DNA of 64,000 nucleotides from Marinoscillum sp049115815 (GTDB lineage: Bacteria > Bacteroidota > Bacteroidia > Cytophagales > Cyclobacteriaceae): assembly GCA_049115815.1 (NCBI GenBank), contig JAGDZO010000005.1, positions 248,001 through 312,000 of the forward strand, read 5' to 3'. Each line of letters starts with the position of its first letter. Position 1 is the first letter of the stretch. This document shows positions 35,971 to 44,719 of this stretch, piece after piece. A program made the position numbers and the translations under genes. The notes beneath the pieces were generated by a model that was not told where the DNA came from, made no database searches, and worked only from the letters and a program-made list of their open reading frames with translations.

Positions 35971-38900
35971 ACCTTCTGCACGTTTAGATCATCCAAATAG
36001 ACCAAATACCCCGACACCTTCGGGTGTCCCATTTCACTCAAAAGATGCATATAAGACTTCACCTGAGAGATATCCTTGTTTCTTGGAGCGCCTGTTTTAT
36101 AATCTATCACTACCGTTTCTTCAGCTGATTTATTGATCCGATCTACCCGCTTGAAATCTCCTCCAGGAAGTAATATTGGGACTTCATTGTAGACTTCCCA
36201 TTTAGGATCAAACCATTCTTTGATGGATGTGTCCAATACGATTTTGCTCAGATCTTCATAATCCTCACTATTGGAAAATGCTTCCAAATCGCTTGTATAT
36301 CGAATTCGGCTCAGGTGCTCGTGCATTCTGATACCCTTGCGTGTCGCTTCCACAAACACCGCTTCGCTCAGCTCGGCAGAACCTTTGATTTGTAGGTTCA
36401 CTTTGTCACGCCAAGGAGAAGATTGATAATTGGTCAAGCCGTATTCATTGGAACTTGCCAGTTTTGGTAATTGAGCCACTAATGCTCCTTGAACAAACCG
36501 ATGATTGTATCCGTCCCATCCATTCTTGCTACTTAACAGAGGATACAACAAGTCGCAAATGGTGCCAAATTTCGCATTGGTTTTCGGGAGCTTACCGATA
36601 CCAATCAGCACATCGACAGATCTGGTAAAAGCTACATAAAGTAGATTGAGGTTGTCCAAATACGCTTTCAGGCGTTCTTCGAAATACTCGTTTGCCCAAT
36701 AGGTTTTCGCCATGGCTGATTCGTATTTAAGCGGAATCACCGGCAGTTTGTTGAATGGTGCTGGCATGCCTTGGCTGTCGCACCATAGGATATTTTCGTT
36801 GTTGGGTGAGTGGTCGAATCGCCAGTTTAGAAATGGCAAAATCACCACAGGAAACTCCAACCCCTTGGCCTTATGCATGGTGAGCACCTTGATGGCATTG
36901 TTCTCATCAGAAACCTTGATGGTCCGCTTGATCCCTGATTCTTCCCACCAATTCAGGAATGCCGGAATATCTCCACGTTCGTTCTTAGCATAGTCTAGAA
37001 TGGCATCTTGAAAACCTTGCAGATAGGTGAACTCCTGCTGAATCTTGTTGAGTGCAAATATTCTCACAATGGCTTCTACCAATTCATATAGTGGGAGAGT
37101 CTTCAGCACATTCTTTTGCTCCACAAATTGCTTTGGCACCAGCTCTTCCCATTTTTCGACCTGAGAAAAAATAGTTTCGCCATCTGCATGACTAAGAATG
37201 TATCCTTGATACTCATACATCCACTCCGTGAGTACAATGGTATTTTTCTCATTATTTAGCCATTTGATGATGGAGATGACAAACCTCACAACGTGGCTAG
37301 ACATCAGGAATAGCGCTTCGCTACTCACCACTTCATAGCGCAAATTGGGATCAGCTGATTCGGAATTTCCATAATCCAAAAACGCCTTGGCTATGCTAGC
37401 ACCTTCTTTGGCGTTCCTTGTCAGAATAGCCATGTCCCTCAAATCATATCCACTGAGCTGGAGTTCCTCTACATGCCTGATGGTGCGACTAATGGCTTCC
37501 TCTTTCCAATCGAGATCGGCATCTTCTGGCACAAATTCGATAGATACTTGCCCTTCAAAATCGAGATTGGTCTTAGCGATCTGTTGCGAAACATCTGAGA
37601 ACGTATCGAAGACCTGCTCCACCCGATTCATTATACTTTGTTGAGAAGCCTGTGGGGCATCTTCGGTAACGAGTCCATTGAAATATGTTTTCGAAAAACC
37701 ACGAGCAGATTCAAAAAAATCATTGTTGAACCTCACCACTTCGGGTTTACTCCGCCAGTTGGTATCTAGATGAAATTGCTCCGTGTGGTAATCTCCAATG
37801 TCGTGCTTCACCTTATTTTGGAGCAATTCCCAATCTCCACCCCGAAACCGATAGATCGACTGTTTGACATCTCCTACCACCATACTGAAATTGCCTTCGT
37901 CTGTCCCATTCTTGACCAGAGGCATGAAGTTGTCCCACTGAAAAGAAGAGGTATCCTGAAACTCATCTATGAGATAATGCTGAAAGAGTGAACCTACCTT
38001 TTCGTAGATAAAAGGCGTATCACTGTCGTGAATGATCTGATGCAAAAAATCGGGCAGATCAGCTATCAACATCACATCGTTTTCATCGCGGTATTGCTGA
38101 ATGTAGCGATTGACTTGCGCCAAGATGCCGAAGGTGAATAAATATCGCTGAACGATGATAGATGAAATATACCTTGTGTATTGGCTATCATATAGATCGA
38201 TCAGCTCGGCATATTTGGGCAGGATGAAGGATTCCAAATGTGCATTCAAATGACCAGATTTGAGATTGGCCTTGGTAAGCCATTTCTCTAAGTTATAGTT
38301 GGCGGCTCTGCGACCTTCCGTAATATCAAATTCAAGCTTGGAGAACTTGTTGAATAATCCTGCCGGCCCATTGCCCTTTCCGGTAAAGTCACCAATATTA
38401 AGACCCTCTTTGTCGAGGTAGTGATAGAATGCCTCGCATATCTTCTTGGCCTGATTTTCAAAGCCAAACTTGACCGCATTAAGCTCTTTATAGATTTCTT
38501 CAAACTGCTGTGGTGACTCGCTAAACTTCAAAATAGCATCTCCATAAGCTTTGAAGCCGTCCTTCAAAATCTCGGCGGAAAGTACTTTGACCTCTTCGCG
38601 AAAATCCCAAGGCTTGCCATCTTCCACTCTGATTTCGGCAAACTTGGTCAGCCAAGACCTGAGTTGCTTCTTCTCCGACAGGCCAATATCCAAGAGCATT
38701 TTGTCCACCACTTGCTCCAAAACTGCTGACTGATCCAAATCAATGGTGAATGTGCCTTGCAGTCCCATTTCACGTGCGAACGCTCGAATGACTTGATTGA
38801 AGAAGCTATCTATGGTCACCACACTGAACCGACCATAATTATGAAGAATGCTGCTCAATGCACCGGAAGCTCTCTTCTTCAACTCGGGTGTATTGATATT

Positions 38901-39134
38901 GAGCTCCTTGCACAGTTCCTCTCCCATGGCCTGATCTGTGCCTTCTTTTAAATCTTTCAATACTCTAACTATTCGCCCTTTCATCTCCTCCGTAGACTTA
39001 TTGGTGAAGGTTACACCAAGTATATTTCTGAAGGCATCTGGATTCCCTAAAGCAATTTTAAGATAGGATTTGGCTAAGGTATAAGTCTTGCCAGATCCAG
39101 CACCCGAACGATATATATGAAAAGGTTTGGTCAT
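35967..39134 (-). CDS. addA: AddA-like helicase-nuclease
   Basis: The ATG at 39134 gives 1055 residues and places Walker A (GAGSGKT, residues 11-17) right at the start, as in UvrD/RecB-type proteins; a longer frame adds 14 residues of poor quality. LIDEFQDTSSFQW, VGDVKQSIYRFRGGD and LLYVAFTRSVDVLIG are the later helicase motifs. A C-terminal nuclease core holds VDRINKSAEETVVIDYKTG. AddA supplies 3'-5' helicase and one nuclease activity to AddAB. It is the first gene of the pair. Confidence 0.9.
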   Translation of the reverse strand: MTKPFHIYRSGAGSGKTYTLAKSYLKIALGNPDAFRNILGVTFTNKSTEEMKGRIVRVLKDLKEGTDQAMGEELCKELNINTPELKKRASGALSSILHNYGRFSVVTIDSFFNQVIRAFAREMGLQGTFTIDLDQSAVLEQVVDKMLLDIGLSEKKQLRSWLTKFAEIRVEDGKPWDFREEVKVLSAEILKDGFKAYGDAILKFSESPQQFEEIYKELNAVKFGFENQAKKICEAFYHYLDKEGLNIGDFTGKGNGPAGLFNKFSKLEFDITEGRRAANYNLEKWLTKANLKSGHLNAHLESFILPKYAELIDLYDSQYTRYISSIIVQRYLFTFGILAQVNRYIQQYRDENDVMLIADLPDFLHQIIHDSDTPFIYEKVGSLFQHYLIDEFQDTSSFQWDNFMPLVKNGTDEGNFSMVVGDVKQSIYRFRGGDWELLQNKVKHDIGDYHTEQFHLDTNWRSKPEVVRFNNDFFESARGFSKTYFNGLVTEDAPQASQQSIMNRVEQVFDTFSDVSQQIAKTNLDFEGQVSIEFVPEDADLDWKEEAISRTIRHVEELQLSGYDLRDMAILTRNAKEGASIAKAFLDYGNSESADPNLRYEVVSSEALFLMSSHVVRFVISIIKWLNNEKNTIVLTEWMYEYQGYILSHADGETIFSQVEKWEELVPKQFVEQKNVLKTLPLYELVEAIVRIFALNKIQQEFTYLQGFQDAILDYAKNERGDIPAFLNWWEESGIKRTIKVSDENNAIKVLTMHKAKGLEFPVVILPFLNWRFDHSPNNENILWCDSQGMPAPFNKLPVIPLKYESAMAKTYWANEYFEERLKAYLDNLNLLYVAFTRSVDVLIGIGKLPKTNAKFGTICDLLYPLLSSKNGWDGYNHRFVQGALVAQLPKLASSNEYGLTNYQSSPWRDKVNLQIKGSAELSEAVFVEATRKGIRMHEHLSRIRYTSDLEAFSNSEDYEDLSKIVLDTSIKEWFDPKWEVYNEVPILLPGGDFKRVDRINKSAEETVVIDYKTGAPRNKDISQVKSYMHLLSEMGHPKVSGYLVYLDDLNVQKV

Positions 39135-39429
39135 CAATATTAAAGATAGTGATTGACTCCGTGTCAATACATTCAATATCGATTTTTACTTTTTTATTGG
39201 GGCGGAAATTAGCTAAGAGGTTCTTTGATATACCCGCGCCACCGACACTTGATTTCAATATCTCTTTTAAGTCTCATTTGGAATACCTAAAAGTACTGGA
39301 TCAATCGGTTAACCCGTATTTCTGGAATTATTAACTTAGAAATTATTCTATGTTACCTAATTGTTAATTTCTTAATAATTCAGTAACATTGTATTACCAA
39401 TTCAATAACACAGTTCAAACGACAAAGTC

Positions 39430-39792
39430 ATGAAAAAGCTCATTCTATCATTCGCACTAATATTAGTCTACTCTTTTGCTTTTTCTTCAACTAAGCCAAA
39501 CCTATCAGAAACTGCTAAAGCTGTCAATCTAGACGAAGTAGTTGATAAGATTGATTATCCTAGAGTAACCAATGAAGCTGGGGTAGAGGGTGTCGTCATC
39601 ATGTATGTGAAGATAGACGCTGAAGGCAACATTACTGAGAATACAGCATTGACTCATCCTTGCTCTCAAATGATTAAGTCTGTTGAAACTGCAATGAAAG
39701 ATTTGAAATTCGAGCCAGCAAAAAATTCAGAAGGTGCTGCTATCGCCAGTTCAGTTAGAATTCCTTTCGAATTCAAACTAACCATTGACTAA
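39430..39792 (+). CDS. Small secreted TonB C-terminal domain protein
   Basis: The 120-residue protein has a signal peptide (ILSFALILVYSFAFSS) and then a TonB_C-type fold (PRVTNEAGVEGVVIMYVKID, about 45-64; ENTALTHPCSQMI; FEPAKNSEGAAIASSVRIPFEF). There is no transmembrane anchor and no proline-rich linker, so it is not a classic TonB. Such free domains in Bacteroidota are of uncertain role. Its stop overlaps the argH stop by 4 bp, and its terminator lies inside argH. Confidence 0.85.
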   Translation: MKKLILSFALILVYSFAFSSTKPNLSETAKAVNLDEVVDKIDYPRVTNEAGVEGVVIMYVKIDAEGNITENTALTHPCSQMIKSVETAMKDLKFEPAKNSEGAAIASSVRIPFEFKLTID

Positions 39793-41120
39793 GAAGTTAA
39801 AGACTCAAAGCATTTTAACACATTGTCAAAAGGGAACTTATTAAGTTCCCTTTGTATTTTAGCAGCCACCTGATCATTCGCCAAGTTACCTACACTACCA
39901 AGGTGCGTATGTTTGATATTGCGATTGGGTTTGTAATTGCCTGACTCTACTTCTTCTCCTACGATCTTGTAGGCATCTCTAAAGGCTACTCCACTTAGCA
40001 CCAATTCATTGACACGTTCTACAGTAAACAAGTAATCGTAGCGTGGATCATTGATCACATCAGGGGTCACTTGTAGTTGGTCCAAAGCAAATGACGCTAT
40101 ATCAAGACATTGCTTCATGGTTTGAATACCCGGAAAAAGATGTTCTTTGAGCTGTTGGAGATCACGATGATAGCCACTTGGAAGATTGCTGAGCAGCAAA
40201 TTCAATTCATTGGGCAAACTCATTATTTGATTGCAGCGCCCTCTTACCAATTCAAATACATCCGGATTCTTCTTATGAGGCATGATGCTCGAGCCTGTCG
40301 TAAGTGCATCGGGAAAGCTAATAAACCCATAATTCTGACCTGCATAAAGACAAATATCCATGGATAATTTCCCAAGCGTAGCAGCTACTGATGCCAAGGC
40401 ATTGGCTAAAGCCACTTCGGTTTTTCCCCTGGTCATTTGGGCATATACCACATTGTAGTTCGGCTCTTCAAACCCTAGAAGCTGCGAGGTTTTTTCCCTG
40501 TCCAACGGAAAAGATGAACCATATCCTGCCGCTGAACCCAACGGATTCTTATTGGCAATATCATAAGCGGCCTTGAGGACGATCAGGTCATCAGACAAGC
40601 TTTCTGCATATGCTCCAAGCCAAAGGCCAATAGACGATGGCATGGCCACTTGCATGTGAGTGTACCCTGGGATCAATACTTCCTTGTGCTTTTCACTTTG
40701 GGCAATGAGCGTCTTGGCCAATTGCTCCACCATGAGCACGATATCTTCAATCTCACTGCGGAAGTACATCTTCAAGTCGACCAGCACCTGATCGTTTCTT
40801 GATCTTCCGCTGTGAATTTTTTTACCGACTTCTCCCAAGCTTTGCGTCAGCATCAGTTCCACCTGAGAGTGTATGTCTTCTACTCCTTCCTCTATCTCAA
40901 GCTTTCCATCCAAAGCCAGCTGATACAACTTCTTGAGTTCAGCACTTAAAATCTCGTATTCCTCTTTGGTCAACAAATCAATTGACTCTAGCATCTGAAT
41001 ATGTGCCAAAGAACCGAGCACGTCATATGGCGCCAGCAGCAGATCAAGTTCGGCATCATTGCCTATGGTAAATAATTCTATTCTCTTATTTACATCCGTT
41101 GACTTTTGCCAGAGCTTCAT
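39789..41120 (-). CDS. argH: Argininosuccinate lyase
   Basis: The 443-residue enzyme of the fumarase/aspartase superfamily splits argininosuccinate into arginine and fumarate. The superfamily signature GSSIMPHKKNPD lies near 275-286, and HSGRSRNDQVLVDLKMYF near 102-119 supplies substrate contacts. It is the last gene of the arginine operon, 7 bp after argE. Length is slightly short of the usual 450-470 but all motifs are present. Its 3' end contains the perfect palindrome described separately. Confidence 0.95.
   Translation of the reverse strand: MKLWQKSTDVNKRIELFTIGNDAELDLLLAPYDVLGSLAHIQMLESIDLLTKEEYEILSAELKKLYQLALDGKLEIEEGVEDIHSQVELMLTQSLGEVGKKIHSGRSRNDQVLVDLKMYFRSEIEDIVLMVEQLAKTLIAQSEKHKEVLIPGYTHMQVAMPSSIGLWLGAYAESLSDDLIVLKAAYDIANKNPLGSAAGYGSSFPLDREKTSQLLGFEEPNYNVVYAQMTRGKTEVALANALASVAATLGKLSMDICLYAGQNYGFISFPDALTTGSSIMPHKKNPDVFELVRGRCNQIMSLPNELNLLLSNLPSGYHRDLQQLKEHLFPGIQTMKQCLDIASFALDQLQVTPDVINDPRYDYLFTVERVNELVLSGVAFRDAYKIVGEEVESGNYKPNRNIKHTHLGSVGNLANDQVAAKIQRELNKFPFDNVLKCFESLTS
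39829..39860 (+). terminator. Terminator of the TonB-C gene embedded in the argH coding region
   Basis: A perfect 11-bp stem AAAGGGAACTT/AAGTTCCCTTT with a 3-nt loop is followed by TTTGTATTTT on the + strand. It lies 37 bp past the TonB-C stop, within the last codons of argH (which it encodes as ELNKFPF on the other strand). Confidence 0.65.
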
Positions 41121-41127
41121 ATTGATC

Positions 41128-42213
41128 TTAAGATTTAAATAGTTTGTTCAGTAACATGAGGTATCCCATCACGCCATCTTTTATTTCTTCGGTGTATACA
41201 TACTCGTCTGCCATATGAGATCTATTGGAGTCTCCTGGTCCCATTTTCACAGTAGGAAAAGGCATCAGCGCCTGATCAGACATGGTGGGAGAGCCAAACA
41301 GGTTGGTATCCAAAGCAATGGCAGCTTTCACTATCTCGTGATCTTTGGTGATTCGGGAGGGCTGAAGTCTTGTGGATCGCTCCTCTACCCTGCAGCTTAC
41401 ATGCTCCCTGATTATCTCCAGAGTTTCTTCATTGGAGTAAGCATCAGTGGTCCTCACATCCACCACAAAATGACATACATCTGGCACCACATTGTGCTGA
41501 GTACCTGCATCGATAACTGTCACAGACATTTTGATTGGCCCGAGGGTATCCGAACTTTTCGGAAACTGAAAGGTTCTAAACCATTCAATATCCTTCATAG
41601 CTTTATAGATAGCATTGTTTCCTTCATCGCGTGCAGCATGACCTGCCTCTCCGTCGCTGTAGCAATCGAGTACCATCAAGCCTTTTTCGTGCACTGCCAT
41701 TTCCATCAGGGTGGGCTCACCTACAATCCCAAAACTGATATCTCCTAGATCATCTAGAATACTTACAATCCCGCCCTTGCCAGATATCTCTTCTTCTGCC
41801 GTAGCTGCCAAGACAAGATTATATTTCAGACTAGTCTGGGTGTAGAAATAAAGGAAGGTCATCATCAAAGAAACTAGTGATGCACCTGCGTCATTGCTGC
41901 CCAACCCATACAGTTTATCATCTAATTCCTCAGGGTCAAATGGATCTCTGGTATAGCTGGCATTTGGTTTTACCGTGTCGTGATGTGAGTTGAGCAGTAT
42001 GGTTTCCTTAGCAGGATCCAAATGTTGGTTTTTAACCCACACATTATTGCCTTTTCGCTCTGTTGGCACGCCATGTTCCTCGAAATACGCCTGTATCAAA
42101 TCGGCGGTTTTATCCTCTTCTCGACTGATGCTCGGGATCTCAATGAGTCCTTTGAGCAATTTGATGGCTTCATGAGGAAGTTGATCTGTGTTATATCTGA
42201 ATGATGCTGCCAT
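41128..42213 (-). CDS. argE: M20 family N-acyl-ornithine/citrulline deacylase
   Basis: The ATG at 42213 gives 361 residues; the longer reading begins at a TTG and is less likely. M20 metal ligands are visible: NSHHDTVKP (His-x-Asp), ATAEEEISGKGG (catalytic Glu and Glu ligand), and GLGSNDAGAS. It removes the acyl group from N-acyl-citrulline or N-acyl-ornithine so that ArgG can act. In the ArgF' pathway citrulline is released at this step. The start overlaps argB by 23 bp, so they are tightly coupled. Confidence 0.85.
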   Translation of the reverse strand: MAASFRYNTDQLPHEAIKLLKGLIEIPSISREEDKTADLIQAYFEEHGVPTERKGNNVWVKNQHLDPAKETILLNSHHDTVKPNASYTRDPFDPEELDDKLYGLGSNDAGASLVSLMMTFLYFYTQTSLKYNLVLAATAEEEISGKGGIVSILDDLGDISFGIVGEPTLMEMAVHEKGLMVLDCYSDGEAGHAARDEGNNAIYKAMKDIEWFRTFQFPKSSDTLGPIKMSVTVIDAGTQHNVVPDVCHFVVDVRTTDAYSNEETLEIIREHVSCRVEERSTRLQPSRITKDHEIVKAAIALDTNLFGSPTMSDQALMPFPTVKMGPGDSNRSHMADEYVYTEEIKDGVMGYLMLLNKLFKS

Positions 42214-42973
42214 GACTTGTATTGATTTGATCAAACTTACATATTCGAACAGTATTTACACCATCATGTAAGGCATTGAAGGCATTCTGAAGCTTAGGAA
42301 TCATGCCACTATGAATCTTGCCCTCGTCCTTTAGTTGGTCAAATTGAATTTGGCTGATATTCGTGAGAAGACTGTCGGGATCGTTGATATCCAAATACAC
42401 GCCTTCCAATTCAAAAGTGGCTATCAAGTCCACCTGATAATTCTTAGACATAGCTACTGCCAATATGGATGCAATCGTGTCTGCATTGGTATTGAGCAAA
42501 TGACCGGCACCATCATGAGTCAAAGGAGCCACAACTGGCACTATCTGAGCATCAAGCAAGTTGGCAATTAATTCATGATTGACTTGCTCAGGATCACCTA
42601 CCCATCCGTAATCAATACCATTAGTTATAGGACGCTTAGCAGATTTGATGAGATTGCCATCCGCTCCGGATAGCCCAATCGCATTGATAGCATGAGACTG
42701 TAGGCTGGCTACCAATTGTTTGTTGACGAGTCCTCCATATACCATGGTCACCACATCTATGGTCTGATCATCGGTAACTCGACGGCCCTCTACCATATTG
42801 GGTTGAATACCCAACCGTGATCCAATCTCAGAAGCTGTACGTCCACCTCCATGTACCAAGATTTTCAATCCTTCCACGCCAGCAAAAGCCTTTAGAAACG
42901 AACTGCGCTTCTCGGCATCTTCTATTACAGCGCCTCCCACTTTGATGACTTTTATGGATTGCTTGTTGGTCAT
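42191..42973 (-). CDS. argB: N-acetylglutamate kinase
   Basis: The 260-residue enzyme of the amino-acid kinase family phosphorylates N-acyl-glutamate. It has KVGGAVIEDAEKR (about 11-23), ILVHGGGRTASEIGSRLG (about 38-55) and the C-terminal HSGMIPKLQNAFNAL with the conserved Gly-Met-x-Pro-Lys. It overlaps argF' by 4 bp. The short length and lack of an N-terminal extension point to the non-arginine-sensitive type, though this is only an inference. Confidence 0.94.
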   Translation of the reverse strand: MTNKQSIKVIKVGGAVIEDAEKRSSFLKAFAGVEGLKILVHGGGRTASEIGSRLGIQPNMVEGRRVTDDQTIDVVTMVYGGLVNKQLVASLQSHAINAIGLSGADGNLIKSAKRPITNGIDYGWVGDPEQVNHELIANLLDAQIVPVVAPLTHDGAGHLLNTNADTIASILAVAMSKNYQVDLIATFELEGVYLDINDPDSLLTNISQIQFDQLKDEGKIHSGMIPKLQNAFNALHDGVNTVRICKFDQINTSHGSIIQI

Positions 42974-43914
42974 AAACCTGCCAAGATATTTTTCAGTACC
43001 ACTTGTGCACTATACACTCTATTTTCTGCTTGCTTAATCACCACTGAAGAATCACTATCCAATACATCGTCCGCTATCACGACATTTCGGCGAACGGGAA
43101 GACAATGCATTACTTTGGCATTGTTAGTATGCTTTAGTTTCTCCTGATCCACAATCCAAGATGGGTCAGTATTGACCTTTCCGTAATCCTGATAAGAAGA
43201 CCAGTTTTTTACATACACAAAGTCTGCATTTTGCAATGCCTCTTCTTGATCATGCAAGATTCGCGCACCGTTGGTAAACTCTTCTTTTAGCTCAAATCCT
43301 TTTGGTTGGACTATGGTCAAATCCAAGGCTGCTTTGTTGGCCCACTGCGCAAATGAATTTCCCACGGCTTGCGGCAATGCCTTAATATGAGGTGCCCATG
43401 TCATGACGACTTTCGGCTTCTCTATGGTCTTAAGCTCTTGGATGGTGATGAGATCAGCCAAAGACTGTAACGGATGCAACGTAGCAGACTCTAAGCTAAT
43501 TACGGGTACGCCAGAATGCTGAATGAACGCCTGAATCACCGTCTCGGAATAATCAAGATCGCGATCTTGGAGCCCTGGAAAAGATCTCACGCCCAATATA
43601 TCACAATAGGTACCAAGCACTGCTGCTGCTTCACGGATATGCTCAGCTTTGTCGCCACGCATCACCACCCCGTCTTCCATCTCCAGCTGCCACGAATCTT
43701 GAGATACGTTCATGATCATGACATTCATACCCAAATTTGCAGCAGCCTTCTGACTGCTCATGCGGGTTCTCAAACTTGAATTGAAGAACAGTAAGCCCAA
43801 GGTACTATTCTCTCCTATATGCTTCATCCCAAAGGGATCTTGCTTCAACGCAAGTGCCTCAGCAAGAATAGTATCCAAATTATTTACATCTGCAGCGCTG
43901 GTAAAATGTCTCAT
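42970..43914 (-). CDS. argF': N-acyl-ornithine carbamoyltransferase (ArgF' type)
   Basis: The 314-residue enzyme makes N-acyl-citrulline from N-acyl-ornithine and carbamoyl phosphate. The carbamoyl-phosphate loop is Ser47-Leu-Arg-Thr-Arg51 in FFNSSLRTRMSS. Trp75 and HPLQSLADL (about 150-158) are as expected for the ArgF' branch, in contrast to classical ArgF. Residue 90, in GDKAEH, is Ala. As I recall, this position is Pro in the N-succinyl-ornithine enzyme of Bacteroides and Glu in the N-acetyl-ornithine enzyme of Xanthomonas, so the acyl group used here is not clear. The ATG directly follows the proC stop. Confidence 0.9.
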   Translation of the reverse strand: MRHFTSAADVNNLDTILAEALALKQDPFGMKHIGENSTLGLLFFNSSLRTRMSSQKAAANLGMNVMIMNVSQDSWQLEMEDGVVMRGDKAEHIREAAAVLGTYCDILGVRSFPGLQDRDLDYSETVIQAFIQHSGVPVISLESATLHPLQSLADLITIQELKTIEKPKVVMTWAPHIKALPQAVGNSFAQWANKAALDLTIVQPKGFELKEEFTNGARILHDQEEALQNADFVYVKNWSSYQDYGKVNTDPSWIVDQEKLKHTNNAKVMHCLPVRRNVVIADDVLDSDSSVVIKQAENRVYSAQVVLKNILAGL

Positions 43915-44718
43915 TTATTTGATGTTTTTGATTTTGTCATAAGACACCATCAACCCTTTAATCAATGCGGAACTTAAACCTTGGTGCTCCATTTCGTTCA
44001 AGCCTGCAATAGTGCAACCTTGAGGAGTTGTCACCTTATCTATTTCTACTTCAGGATGCAATCCATTCTCCAAAATAAGTGATGCCGCTCCTTTGGCAGT
44101 TTGTACTGCAATCAGTTGAGCTTCATCAGAATGAAATCCCATTTGCACTCCTCCCTGGGTCGCAGCTCTCAAATACCTCATAAAAAATGCGATTCCACTC
44201 GCTCCTAGTACGGTAGCCGCTTGCATCATTTTCTCCTCTATGACCATCGTCTTACCGAGGGTAGAAAATACAGTCTCTACAGTTTCAATATTCTCCAACA
44301 CACCATCCGAACAAATACATGTCATGGATTCTCCTATCGCGATGGCCGTATTAGGCATAGCCCGAATGATAGATACCTTTTTGGTGAGATTACTACGCAT
44401 CTCATCTATAGACACTCCTGTTATTACGCTCACCAATGTATGCTCGCTGGTCAACACAGGATCAATTTCCTTTAACAATGCCGGAAGCTGTTTTGGCTGG
44501 ACGCAGAGAAAGACCATCCCTGCATTTTTCACTGACTCACAGTTGTCTCTCGACACCTGATATCCCTGATCCTTAAGATGATTGAGGTGAAGTGGATTGC
44601 GTCTTGTTAGAATAACTTCGGTCGCCTTCTTGAGTTCTCCATCTACTATCCCCTCGCCTATGGCAATACCCAAGTTTCCAGCTCCTAATATGGCTATGTT
44701 TTTGTCTAATATTTCCAT
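43915..44718 (-). CDS. proC: Pyrroline-5-carboxylate reductase
   Basis: The 267-residue enzyme reduces pyrroline-5-carboxylate to proline with NAD(P)H. It has an N-terminal Rossmann motif IAILGAGNLGIAIGEGI (about 8-24), VFLCVQPKQLPALL, MPNTAIAIGES and the C-terminal VTTPQGCTIAGLNEME signature. Its position inside the arginine operon joins proline and arginine synthesis, as seen in other Bacteroidota. It has a 1-bp gap after argC and no gap before argF'. Confidence 0.95.
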   Translation of the reverse strand: MEILDKNIAILGAGNLGIAIGEGIVDGELKKATEVILTRRNPLHLNHLKDQGYQVSRDNCESVKNAGMVFLCVQPKQLPALLKEIDPVLTSEHTLVSVITGVSIDEMRSNLTKKVSIIRAMPNTAIAIGESMTCICSDGVLENIETVETVFSTLGKTMVIEEKMMQAATVLGASGIAFFMRYLRAATQGGVQMGFHSDEAQLIAVQTAKGAASLILENGLHPEVEIDKVTTPQGCTIAGLNEMEHQGLSSALIKGLMVSYDKIKNIK

Positions 44719-44719
44719 G

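Noticed and set aside
41215..41748. 177-residue plus-strand frame opposite argE
   Set aside because: The opposite strand carries a clear M20 enzyme with all metal ligands; the plus frame is a mirror reading.
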